Positions 7,643 through 15,743 of a stretch of 64,000 nt of DNA are shown here, piece after piece. This DNA is from Streptomyces tuirus. GTDB taxonomy: Bacteria > Actinomycetota > Actinomycetes > Streptomycetales > Streptomycetaceae. The notes under the pieces were generated by a model. It was not told the origin of the DNA. It worked only from the letters and a program-made list of their open reading frames with translations, and made no database searches. The position numbers were made by a program, and so were the translations under genes. Where the stretch lies: NCBI RefSeq assembly GCF_014701095.1, contig NZ_AP023439.1, positions 4,452,001-4,516,000 of the forward strand. Direction: 5' to 3'. Positions within the stretch are counted from its first letter, which is position 1. Every line of letters begins with the position of its first letter.

Positions 7643-8902
7643 ATGGCCATAGGGGAGGCCGGTCCGGGTTCGGTGCGGCGTGGTGCACAGCCGAAGCGGC
7701 TGGAAGAGACCATGCGCACCCGGCTCGGCCGGGAATGTGTGTATGTACCGTCGTGCCGTTTCGGGCTGTACGTGGCGCTGCGCCACTGGTGCCCGCCCGG
7801 CGGACGCGTGCTGATGTCGCCGGTCAACGACGACGTGATCTTCTTCGTCGTGCTCGCGGCCGGACTGCGCCCGGTGCAGGCGCCGTTGAACCCGCTCGAC
7901 GCGTCCATCGATCTCGACGCCGTGCCGGACGAGGTGTGGGGCTCGGTGTCGGCCGTGCTCACGACGAACCTGTACGGCAACCCGGACCCGGCGCCGCGCC
8001 TCAGGCAGAAGTGCGACGCGCTGGGGATCCCGCTGTTCGAGGACGGGGCGCACGCGATCGGCAGCCGGGTGGGGGACCGGCCGGTCGGGGCGTGGGGCGA
8101 GGCGTCGGTGTTCAGCCTGTCCAAGCACGTCGGGGCGAAGGCCGGAGGCATGCTCTCGCTCGCCGACCCCGGGTTACGGGAGGCGGTGGAGAAGACCTGC
8201 GAAGGACTGCTCGCACCGCGCCGGGCGAGCGCCGAACTCGCCTACCTGGTCCGGCCGTACGCGGAGGCGACGGTGCGCGGGCTGCGGCTGCGGCGCGCCG
8301 CCTGGGCCGCGATCCGGCTGCTGGGCCTGGCGGACCGCGAGGAGATCCGGATGCCCCTGCGCCCGGACGAACTCGCCCTCGCCGCCCGCGAGACGCCCGG
8401 GCTCGACGCCCACCACCCGTGGGTGCGCGTCGACATGCACGACTACCGCCTGGAGCCCGGCCGGCTGCGGCTGCGGCGCATCGGCCACAAGCTCGACCGG
8501 CTGGACGAGGTGCTGGACGCCTGCCGGGCAGGGACGGAACTGCTGCTGTCCACGCCCTGGGCCAAGCCGCGCGAGGGCCACGGGACGCAGCCGCTGTTCC
8601 GCGTCCCGCTGTTCGTGGCCGACCGGGACGCGGCGCTCGCGGCCCTGGCCCGGCAGGGCATCGTCGTCGGCTACCTCTACGACCCGCCCCTGGACGACTA
8701 CGCCGGCGCGGAGTTCACCGACCCCTCACCGGCCCCCGAGGCGGCCCGCTGGTTCGCGCGGCACGCGCTGCCCGTGGACCCGCTGCGGGCGCGCACGGTC
8801 GTCGAGGTGCTGGAGCGCTCCGGGGCGCAGCCCGTCCGGGCGCCGGGAGAACTGCCCGGGAACGCGCCGGCAGCGGGAGGGCTGGGACAGTCCCGTGGCT
8901 GA
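7643..8902 (+). CDS. DegT/DnrJ/EryC1/StrS-family PLP aminotransferase-like protein, TTA-containing
   Basis: A 419-residue protein of the sugar aminotransferase fold. The PLP lysine is Lys161 in SLSKHVGAKAGG, with the usual glycine-rich tail, preceded by LFEDGAHAIGSRVG (the aspartate that contacts the pyridine nitrogen) and VLTTNLYGNP. ATG 7643 follows a GGGGGGCGG ribosome site. Codon 178 is TTA (8174-8176), the leucine codon read by bldA tRNA, so translation may be developmentally limited. It opens an operon: the next gene starts inside it. Family members make amino sugars for glycans or antibiotics. Here the flippase and glycan genes point to a surface polysaccharide. Its sequence is divergent from characterised sugar transaminases, so the exact reaction is open. 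Confidence 0.82.
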   Translation: MAIGEAGPGSVRRGAQPKRLEETMRTRLGRECVYVPSCRFGLYVALRHWCPPGGRVLMSPVNDDVIFFVVLAAGLRPVQAPLNPLDASIDLDAVPDEVWGSVSAVLTTNLYGNPDPAPRLRQKCDALGIPLFEDGAHAIGSRVGDRPVGAWGEASVFSLSKHVGAKAGGMLSLADPGLREAVEKTCEGLLAPRRASAELAYLVRPYAEATVRGLRLRRAAWAAIRLLGLADREEIRMPLRPDELALAARETPGLDAHHPWVRVDMHDYRLEPGRLRLRRIGHKLDRLDEVLDACRAGTELLLSTPWAKPREGHGTQPLFRVPLFVADRDAALAALARQGIVVGYLYDPPLDDYAGAEFTDPSPAPEAARWFARHALPVDPLRARTVVEVLERSGAQPVRAPGELPGNAPAAGGLGQSRG

Positions 8903-11162
8903 GATCCAGGTGCACGAGCCCGCCGCCGCGCGCACCGACGGCGGCGGACCGAAGCCTGCCGGCGCCGACCACACCCACGACTCCCTGTTCAAGAACGCCT
9001 ACTTCCTCATGCTCAGCACCGGCGTCTCCGCCGTACTGGGCCTGGGGTTCTGGCTGGTGGCCGCCCGCTACTACACGGAGGAGGCCGTCGGCCAGGGCTC
9101 GGCCGCGATCGCCGCGATGCGGCTGCTCGCCAGCATCACGGCGACGACGATGATCGGCGCCGTCGTCCGCTTCGTCCCGCGCGCGGGACGGGAGACCGGG
9201 CGGCTGGTGTGGGGCACGTACGTGGCCAGTTCGCTGGTCGTGGCGCTCGCCGCCGCCGTCTTCCTGCTCACGCTCGACGCCTGGGGAGCGTCCTACGCCC
9301 CACTGGGCACGCCCATGGCGGGCGCGGTGTTCGTCGCGGCCTGTGTGGCCTGGGCGTTGCTCACCCTGCAGGACGGGGTGCTCACCGGACTGCGCAAGGC
9401 GGAGTGGGTGCCCGCCGGGAACGCGGTGTTCTCGGTCGGGAAGCTGGCCCTCCTGGCCGTCTTCGCCGGGACGCTGCCCGTCCTCGGCATCTTCGTCTCC
9501 TGGGCGGTGGCGATCGCCTTCTCCACCCTGCCGCTGGGCTGGCTGATCTTCCGCCGGCTCATCCCGCGGCAGGCGGAGGCCGACCGCGACAAGGAACCCC
9601 CGAAGATCAAGGACATGGGCCGCTTCCTGGCCGGGGACTCGCTGGGCGCCCTGTTCAGCCTGGCGATGATCAACCTGCTGCCGGTGATGGTCGCCGTCCG
9701 CTTCAGCGCCGCCGAGAACGGCTACTTCTACGTGGCCTACACCGTCGGCGGCACGATGGAGTTCATGGCCATCAACATGGCCTCGTCGCTCACCGCGCAC
9801 GCCTCGCACGACCCGCGCCAGCTCGCCGACGGTGTCCGGGGCGCCCTGCGGCGCATGACCTTGCTGCTGGTCCCGGTCGTGGCCGTGCTGGTCGTCTTCG
9901 CCCCGTACATCCTCACGCCGTTCAGCCCGGACTACGCCGAGCACGGCTCGACCGTGCTGCGGCTGCTGGCCCTCGGCGCCCTGCCGCGGGTGGTGGTGGA
10001 GCTGTACATCGGCGTGCTGCGCGTCCAGGGGCGCACGGGTGTGCTGGCAGCGCTCCAAGGGGCCATGTGCGCCCTGGTGCTGGGCAGCGCCGCCGTGCTG
10101 TTCACCCCGGCGGGGATCGCGGGCGCCGGCTGGGCGGTGCTGCTGAGCATGACGCTGATCGCCGTCGTCTCCATGGCCGGACTGCGCACGGCCCTGCGCA
10201 ACGACGACGGCGCACCCCCCGCCCGGACGCCCGCCGACCCCGCCTACGGCACCCACTGGGCGAAACTCAACGCCACCGCCGGCTACGGCACGACCTGGGC
10301 CCGCCGGGCCGCCTACCAGCCCAGGAACGGCGACCAGGACACGGTCACGCTGTTCATCGGACGCCCCGGATACGAACGCGAGGCGCTCCAGGCGGACACG
10401 CTGGCGCTGATCGTGCGACCGGAGGGACCGACCAGGGAACCCCCGCCCCCCGAGCCCGGGGAACCGGACCAGGACCTGCGGGAGCGGCGGCTGAGCGGCG
10501 CCTTGTGGAGCCTGCTGGCGGTGGCCTCCCTCTTCTTCCTCGCACCGCTGCGGGACCTGCCATGGCTCGACGGCGCCTCGCGGGCCGCGCTGACCGGACG
10601 GCAGCTGCTGGAGGGCCTGCCCCTGCCGTCGCTCACCGCGGGCGGCCTGCTGCTCGTGGTGTTCGTCGCCGCCGTCACGCTGAGCACCCGGCGCGACCCG
10701 TGGCTGCCCGGCACGGCACTGGCCGCCGCCCTGCTCGCCCTGTACGCCGCACCGGTCGCCCTCGGACGGGAACCGCGGCCGGTGGACGGGGCGTTGTATG
10801 AGAAGGCGGCCGGCTTCCTGGCGGACGCGGTCGGGCTCGACGGGCCCGAGCCGCTGCTGCGCTGGGCGCCGCCGGCCTGCCAGCTGCTGTGTCTCGTACC
10901 GCTGGGGCTGCTGCTCGCGAGGGCGGGCGCGCGGCTGACGTGGCCGGGGCGCTGGGGGGTTTTGTATCTCGTCGCGGTCGGCGGCTGGGTGTGGCGCGAC
11001 GCGCTCGCACCCCTCGCGCCGCCCCTGCTCGCCGCCCTCGCGCTGCTCCTGCTGCTCCATCGCGCCGCGACAGCGTGGACACGCTCCCGCACCACGGCCT
11101 CACCAGGCCCCAGAGCCAACCGAACGGCCGGCGGACCACCGAGCGGCCCGCCCCACGACTGA
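8895..11162 (+). CDS. Wzx-like polysaccharide flippase with extra C-terminal membrane region
   Basis: A 755-residue polytopic protein. Residues about 30-430 have 12 or so hydrophobic segments in the MOP/Wzx flippase pattern (NAYFLMLSTGVSAVLGLGFW at the first helix, later AENGYFYVAYTVGGTMEFMA). A polar linker of about 100 residues follows (about 440-535, rich in R, G, P). A second hydrophobic block of five or six segments runs to residue about 720 and a Ser/Pro-rich tail ends the protein. The GTG start at 8895 overlaps the aminotransferase stop by eight bases. It would flip lipid-linked sugar intermediates across the membrane. The C-terminal extension is unusual for Wzx and its role is unknown. 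Confidence 0.82.
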   Translation: MAEIQVHEPAAARTDGGGPKPAGADHTHDSLFKNAYFLMLSTGVSAVLGLGFWLVAARYYTEEAVGQGSAAIAAMRLLASITATTMIGAVVRFVPRAGRETGRLVWGTYVASSLVVALAAAVFLLTLDAWGASYAPLGTPMAGAVFVAACVAWALLTLQDGVLTGLRKAEWVPAGNAVFSVGKLALLAVFAGTLPVLGIFVSWAVAIAFSTLPLGWLIFRRLIPRQAEADRDKEPPKIKDMGRFLAGDSLGALFSLAMINLLPVMVAVRFSAAENGYFYVAYTVGGTMEFMAINMASSLTAHASHDPRQLADGVRGALRRMTLLLVPVVAVLVVFAPYILTPFSPDYAEHGSTVLRLLALGALPRVVVELYIGVLRVQGRTGVLAALQGAMCALVLGSAAVLFTPAGIAGAGWAVLLSMTLIAVVSMAGLRTALRNDDGAPPARTPADPAYGTHWAKLNATAGYGTTWARRAAYQPRNGDQDTVTLFIGRPGYEREALQADTLALIVRPEGPTREPPPPEPGEPDQDLRERRLSGALWSLLAVASLFFLAPLRDLPWLDGASRAALTGRQLLEGLPLPSLTAGGLLLVVFVAAVTLSTRRDPWLPGTALAAALLALYAAPVALGREPRPVDGALYEKAAGFLADAVGLDGPEPLLRWAPPACQLLCLVPLGLLLARAGARLTWPGRWGVLYLVAVGGWVWRDALAPLAPPLLAALALLLLLHRAATAWTRSRTTASPGPRANRTAGGPPSGPPHD

Positions 11163-11311
11163 TCACACCCGAAGCCGAGACCGATCCGGGCACAAGGCCA
11201 AAAGGCCGAAGCAGATCCCAAGCAGACCCGAAGCACCCAAGCAGACCCGAAGCAAACGTCAAGCAGAGCCGACACAGAGCCGAAGAGAGCAACCGCCAGG
11301 GGGGAACCACC
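11163..11311 (+). repeat. Intergenic spacer with imperfect AAGCAGACCCGAAGC repeats
   Basis: The 149-base gap between the flippase and the next operon gene is built from imperfect short direct repeats. The clearest is a 21-base unit, CCCAAGCAGACCCGAAGCA(C/A), repeated back to back at about 11218-11256, with degenerate copies on both sides (CCGAAGCAGATCC, GCCGACACAGAGCCGAAG). It is A-rich on the plus strand. The gap ends in AGGGGGG, the ribosome site for GTG 11312. No gene or strong hairpin seen. Confidence 0.6.
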
Positions 11312-13321
11312 GTGCGTCCGCCAACCACACCGAGGGAGAGATCCACGCCGGAACCCACACCCGCACGGGACGGCGCGAACACCTCCGGCAGCGGCCCCGA
11401 GACGGCCAGCCAGTCCTCGAGTCCCTCCTCCTCGGAGTCCTCCAGCCCCGCCCACGAGCCCCTGACGGACCTGGCCGACCTGCCCCCCGCCTGGTCCGGG
11501 CGGGGCGCTCAGGCCTGGCCCGCCGTTCCGCTGCTCGTCGCGCTCGCCCTGTGGGCGTACGCCGTGCGGCACACCGACGTCTCGCGGCTCGACGACTACG
11601 GGCTGGTCAGCGCGCTGCACCCGGCCTTCTGGGCGGGGCTCGCGGTGCTCACCACCGGCTTCTGGTTCACGGTCCGCGACGCGCGCCGACCGGCCGCCTG
11701 GTCGGCGGCGTACGTGCTCGGCCTGCTGGTGATGGAGCGGGCCACGCAGGCGGTGCTCTACCCGACCCCGCTGTACGCCTGGGCGTGGAAGCACGAGGCC
11801 GTCATCGACCATCTGCTCACGGCAGGCGGTCTGCAGACGGCCGATCAGGTCGGCGACATGGCCGTGTACGACCAGTGGCCGGGCTTCTTCGCCGCCCAGG
11901 CCGCCCTGCAGCGACTGCTGGGCGTCGACTCGGCGGCGATGTTCATGGCCTGGTGGCCCCTGGCCTCCAGTCTGATGCTGCTGCTCCCGCTGCTGCTGAT
12001 CTACCGCACCTTCACCGAGGACCGGCGGCTGATCTGGACGGCGGTCTGGCTCTTCTACGTCGCCAACTGGGTCGGGCAGGACTACTTCTCCCCCCAGTCG
12101 GTGGCGTACGCGCTGCACGTGGGCGTGCTCGCCGTCGTCCTGCGGCGCTTCGGCCGGTCGGCGGTGCGGCGGGGCCGGCCGCGGCAGGCCGTGTGGACGG
12201 TGGTGATCACCGTCATGATCGTGGCGATCGTCATCTCCCACCAGCTCACCCCGGGCATGCTGGTCGTCTGCCTGCTCGCCCTGTGCCTGAGCCGCCGCCA
12301 CCGCGACTGGGTGCCGGTGGTCACGACCGTCGTGATCTTCCTGGCCTGGTGCCTCACGGCCGCGCTGCCCTTCCTGTCCGCGGCGATGCCCGACATGATC
12401 CGCTCCATCGGCGACGTCGGGGCCAACGTCGAGACGGGCTACGGCGCCACCCCGACCGGCACGGGAGCCATCGCCACGTCCTGGGCGGCCCGGCTGCTGT
12501 CCGGTTCCGTGCTGCTGCTCGCGGCCGTCGGAGTGCTGCGCCAGCGGGTGCTGCGCCACCGCGCCCGGCCCCTGCTGCTGGTCGCGGCGGCCCCGCTGCC
12601 GATGTTCGCGGCGAGCAGCTACGGCAGCGAGATGATCTTCCGGGTGCTGCTGTTCATGCTGCCCGGCGCCGCCTTCTTCGCCGCCGCGGCGCTGCTGCCG
12701 AAGGTCCGCACGCTGGCCGCCGACGCCGCCGCACAGCGGGCCGGCCACCGGCAGACCGCCACCGGCCCCGCCGCACAGGACGCCGGCCACCGGCAGGCCA
12801 CCGGCCCCGCCAAGGCCCGCCGGTGGGTGACCGGCACCTGGGTGCCGCTGGCGGCGCTGCTCGGCGGAACCCTGGCGTTCGTCCCGGCCTACTCGGGCAA
12901 GGACCGGATCAACTACTTCCCGCCGCAGGAAGTCGCCCTCGTACGGCAGCTCTTCGACCAGGCACCGGACGGCTCGCTGGTCGTGGCCGCCAACCGCAAC
13001 TACCCGGACGCGTACGCCTCCTACGGGAGCGTCGACCACTACTGGTTCCTCGACGACGCCCGCAGTCACGTCGACCGGATCGTCAGGAGCCCCGCCGCCA
13101 CCCTCGCCCGGGACATGGCCGGAGTGGAGCGGCCGGGCCGGGCCTACTTCCTGCTCACCCAGGGGCAGCTGGCCAACTCCGAGATGAACGGGCAGCTCGA
13201 CAAGGCGCAGCTGGACCGCATCCGGACGTCCGTCGCCGCCTCGCCGCGCTTCCGGCTGGTGGCGGAGAACAGCGCCGGGTGGCTCTACGTGCTGAAGCAG
13301 TCAGGGGGAGCGGAGCGATGA
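11312..13321 (+). CDS. Polytopic membrane glycosyltransferase-like protein (GT-C/Wzy-like)
   Basis: A 669-residue protein. The GTG start at 11312 is preceded by AGGGGGG and was preferred over a much longer frame that has no homology-like content. A Ser/Pro-rich cytoplasmic N-terminus of about 65 residues (SSSPSSSESSSP) leads into about 11 membrane segments, and a soluble C-terminal domain of about 150 residues follows (from YFPPQEVALVRQLF). Between two segments an insert near residue 480 repeats AGHRQ(T)ATGPA twice. The extracellular loop around residues 160-215 (DMAVYDQWPGFFAAQAALQ) looks like GT-C/oligosaccharyltransferase or Wzy-type proteins. No known catalytic motif could be assigned with certainty. 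Position between flippase and hydrolase supports glycan polymerisation or transfer. Confidence 0.65.
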   Translation: MRPPTTPRERSTPEPTPARDGANTSGSGPETASQSSSPSSSESSSPAHEPLTDLADLPPAWSGRGAQAWPAVPLLVALALWAYAVRHTDVSRLDDYGLVSALHPAFWAGLAVLTTGFWFTVRDARRPAAWSAAYVLGLLVMERATQAVLYPTPLYAWAWKHEAVIDHLLTAGGLQTADQVGDMAVYDQWPGFFAAQAALQRLLGVDSAAMFMAWWPLASSLMLLLPLLLIYRTFTEDRRLIWTAVWLFYVANWVGQDYFSPQSVAYALHVGVLAVVLRRFGRSAVRRGRPRQAVWTVVITVMIVAIVISHQLTPGMLVVCLLALCLSRRHRDWVPVVTTVVIFLAWCLTAALPFLSAAMPDMIRSIGDVGANVETGYGATPTGTGAIATSWAARLLSGSVLLLAAVGVLRQRVLRHRARPLLLVAAAPLPMFAASSYGSEMIFRVLLFMLPGAAFFAAAALLPKVRTLAADAAAQRAGHRQTATGPAAQDAGHRQATGPAKARRWVTGTWVPLAALLGGTLAFVPAYSGKDRINYFPPQEVALVRQLFDQAPDGSLVVAANRNYPDAYASYGSVDHYWFLDDARSHVDRIVRSPAATLARDMAGVERPGRAYFLLTQGQLANSEMNGQLDKAQLDRIRTSVAASPRFRLVAENSAGWLYVLKQSGGAER

Positions 13322-13746
13322 CACCGCAGGAGCTAGTGGTCCGGATGCTGCCCCCGTTCGGCGGCTGGCTGGCGCTGGCCGCGCTCGCCCTGCCCGGCGG
13401 ATCGCCGCTGCGGGGCGCGGCGGTCGTGCTCTTCCTGGCGGCGGGCCCGGGCGCGGCCATGGTCAGAGTCTGCGCCCCCGCCCTGGGGGCACGGCCCGCC
13501 GAAGGGCCCGTGGAGCGCCGGGAGGCGGACTTCGCCCGCCACTCCGACCTGCTGGAGCGGCTGATGCTGACGCTGTTCCTGAGCATCGGCGCCCTGATGC
13601 TCGTCGCGACCGTACTGATCGCCACGCACACCTTCAGCGCGCAGCGGGTGCTGCTGACGCTGACGCTGCTGACCACACTCGCCGCGTTCTGCCCGCCCCT
13701 GCGCGCCTCCCCGCGGCCGAGGACACCGAAGGGTTCCGCTCAGTGA
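13318..13746 (+). CDS. Small membrane protein of the glycan operon, unknown function
   Basis: A 142-residue protein with four hydrophobic stretches (about residues 13-27, 32-50, 80-102 and 107-125) and a basic Pro-rich C-terminus. Its ATG shares four bases with the preceding TGA (ATGA), and its own TGA overlaps the next GTG, so it is translationally locked into the operon. I recognise no family. It might be an accessory subunit of the preceding polytopic protein or a co-polymerase-like helper, but that is guesswork from position. Confidence 0.75.
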   Translation: MTPQELVVRMLPPFGGWLALAALALPGGSPLRGAAVVLFLAAGPGAAMVRVCAPALGARPAEGPVERREADFARHSDLLERLMLTLFLSIGALMLVATVLIATHTFSAQRVLLTLTLLTTLAAFCPPLRASPRPRTPKGSAQ

Positions 13747-14888
13747 GGTTCAACCGTCCCCACCGTCCCTTTCGCCGCACGCCGAGCACGACCGGAGGAC
13801 AGCACCGGAAAGAACCGCACCAGGAGCGGCCCGGCGGCCCGTCGGCATCGGGCCGGCGCCGCCTGCTGATCACGTCCGCCACCGTCGTCAGCGCCGTCCT
13901 GGTCGCCGCGTTCGCCCTGCGCGACGCGTCGGGACCGGACTCGGGAGCCGCCGGCTCCAAGGCGGACTGCCGCCCCACGGCCCTCCTCGAACCGCCCTGC
14001 GGCGCCTGGTTCGGCGCGTTCGTGCCGCACGAGCGGGACGACCTCCCGGAGAAGGTGCGCGCCTACGAGAAGCGCGTGGGCCGCGAGCTGGACATCGTGT
14101 ACACGTACCACGACATGTCCCTGCCCTCGGGCACCCGGCGCGAGGGGCAGTTGCTCACCCCGGAGGAGCGGCGCGTCGGCGAGGACCACCTGCTGCTGCT
14201 CTCCTGGGAGAGCAAGTGGTGGGGCGGCACCGAGCGGCAGCAGCCGAACTGGAAGCAGATCGCCTCCGGCGAGCTGGACGACAAGGTCATCGACGTCCAG
14301 GCCCGGCGCATCAAGGACTACGGCAAGAAGGTGTTTCTCTCCTTCGACCTGGAGATGGACACCCGCACCCCCGCCAGCGGCACCCCCACCGACTACGTGA
14401 ATGCCTACCGGCACATCCACGACCGGTTCCGCGCACTGGGCGTGGACAACGTGGTGTGGACCTGGATCACCACCGGGTACCTCGACCACGCGGACGAGAT
14501 CAAGAAGATGTACCCGGGCGACGACTACGTCGACTGGGTCGGCTACAACCAGTACAACTACTACCGCTGTCACGACGCCGGCTGGCTCTCCTTCGCGCAG
14601 ACGCAAGCCGCCACACACGACTGGATCCGCGCGAACATCTCCGACGACAAGCCGCTGATGCTCTCCGAGTTCGGCACGGCCACGGACGCGAACCGCCCGC
14701 AGCGGCAGGCCGAGTGGTACGCGCAGGTGCCCGGGGTGCTGAAGGGCCTGGACGGCGTCAAGGCCGCCCTCCAGTGGAACTACCGGGACCCCGGACCGCA
14801 CTGCAACCTGGCGCTGGCGAACGACGCGGCCTGGGACAGCCTGCGCAAGGCGGTCGCCGACCCCTACCTCAACCAGCCGCTGCGGTAG
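13743..14888 (+). CDS. Membrane-anchored GH26-like glycoside hydrolase
   Basis: A 381-residue protein with a basic cytoplasmic N-terminus, one membrane segment (about residues 40-58, LLITSATVVSAVLVAAFAL) and an extracytoplasmic catalytic domain. CGAWFGAFVP opens a TIM-barrel, FLSFDLEMDTR near residue 205 carries a candidate acid/base Glu, VVWTWITTG and DYVDWVGYNQYNYY match GH26-type loops, and LMLSEFGTATD near residue 310 carries the candidate nucleophile Glu. GH26 enzymes cleave beta-mannans or beta-1,3/1,4 glucans. Next to polymer-export genes it may trim or release the polymer made here. GTG 13743 overlaps the previous stop. The family call is by motif and layout only. Confidence 0.75.
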   Translation: MRFNRPHRPFRRTPSTTGGQHRKEPHQERPGGPSASGRRRLLITSATVVSAVLVAAFALRDASGPDSGAAGSKADCRPTALLEPPCGAWFGAFVPHERDDLPEKVRAYEKRVGRELDIVYTYHDMSLPSGTRREGQLLTPEERRVGEDHLLLLSWESKWWGGTERQQPNWKQIASGELDDKVIDVQARRIKDYGKKVFLSFDLEMDTRTPASGTPTDYVNAYRHIHDRFRALGVDNVVWTWITTGYLDHADEIKKMYPGDDYVDWVGYNQYNYYRCHDAGWLSFAQTQAATHDWIRANISDDKPLMLSEFGTATDANRPQRQAEWYAQVPGVLKGLDGVKAALQWNYRDPGPHCNLALANDAAWDSLRKAVADPYLNQPLR

Positions 14889-14900
14889 TCCCCGCCGGGG

Positions 14901-15743
14901 TCACCCCGCGAACTCGGGCCCGTGCACCACCGCACGGGCCCGCCGGTACCAGCGCCAGGCGATCGTCTTCGGCCCGTCCCGGTACGGCGCGACCCGCGCG
15001 CCCACCCCCGCCAGCCAGCCCTCGACATCGGCGACGGTGTGGGTGCGCCGGACGATGAGCCGGGCGATGCGGTAGCGCTCGTCGCGCTCGGAGCTGAGCG
15101 CGTGCCGCACCGCCGTCGCCGTCTCGTAGCCCGCCCGGGCCGACATGGCCCGCACCCGGGGGCTGTTGTAGCCGTGCGGATAGGCGAGGTGCCGGATCTC
15201 GTGGCCGAGAGCGTCCTCCAGCACGGCCTTGGAGGTGCGCAGTTCGTACGCCAGGGCCTTGGCGGACAGGGTGTCGAGCTGGGCGTGTGTGACGGTGTGA
15301 CTGCCGATCTCCATGCCGGAACGTTCAAGCTCCGCCGCCCGGGCCAGGGTCATCATCGGGGCGGGCGGCAGCAGACTGCGGCCGCCCGGGGCGATGGCGC
15401 CGGTGGTGAGGTAGGCGGTGGCGGGCAGCCCGCGCGCGGCCAGGACCTCGGCGGTCGGGCCGGGAAGATCGGCGAACCCGTCGTCGAAGGTGAGCAGCAC
15501 GGGCCGGGGCGGCAGGGGCGCCCGCCCGGCCAGATGATCGGCGACCGTACTGATCGTGACGGGCGTACGCCCGCTGCCGGCGATGACGTCCAGATGCGCC
15601 GCGAACTGCCGTGGCGTGACCGTGAACTCGGCGATCCACCCGGGTGGGTCGTCCATCACGGCGTGGTAGAGGAAGACGGGGATGGCCGGGGTGCCCGAGG
15701 GCGATATCGGCCCCTCACCACGTGTACGCGCCGACGTCGTCAT
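14901..15743 (-). CDS. Polysaccharide deacetylase (NodB/CE4 family)
   Basis: A 280-residue deacetylase. The NodB domain runs from about residue 20 to 210. Motif 1 is LLTFDDGFADLP (catalytic base and metal Asp), motif 2 is SHTVTHAQLD (two metal His), and RHLAYPHGYNSP is the third motif. There is no obvious signal peptide. Residues 1-20 are polar and 21-30 weakly hydrophobic, so the site of action is uncertain. The ATG at 15743 overlaps the stop of the GT2 gene (ATGA). It should remove N- or O-acetyl groups from a glycan, most simply the polymer of this locus. The stop lies 12 bases from the converging hydrolase gene. Confidence 0.88.
   Translation of the reverse strand: MTTSARTRGEGPISPSGTPAIPVFLYHAVMDDPPGWIAEFTVTPRQFAAHLDVIAGSGRTPVTISTVADHLAGRAPLPPRPVLLTFDDGFADLPGPTAEVLAARGLPATAYLTTGAIAPGGRSLLPPAPMMTLARAAELERSGMEIGSHTVTHAQLDTLSAKALAYELRTSKAVLEDALGHEIRHLAYPHGYNSPRVRAMSARAGYETATAVRHALSSERDERYRIARLIVRRTHTVADVEGWLAGVGARVAPYRDGPKTIAWRWYRRARAVVHGPEFAG

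Noticed and set aside
2464..9153. A 2229-residue plus-strand open frame across the ABC operon, peptidase and fumarylacetoacetase genes
   Set aside because: It is the antisense shadow expected in high-GC coding DNA. The translation is Gly/Ala/Arg/Val-rich with no domain, while the minus-strand frames show clear motifs.
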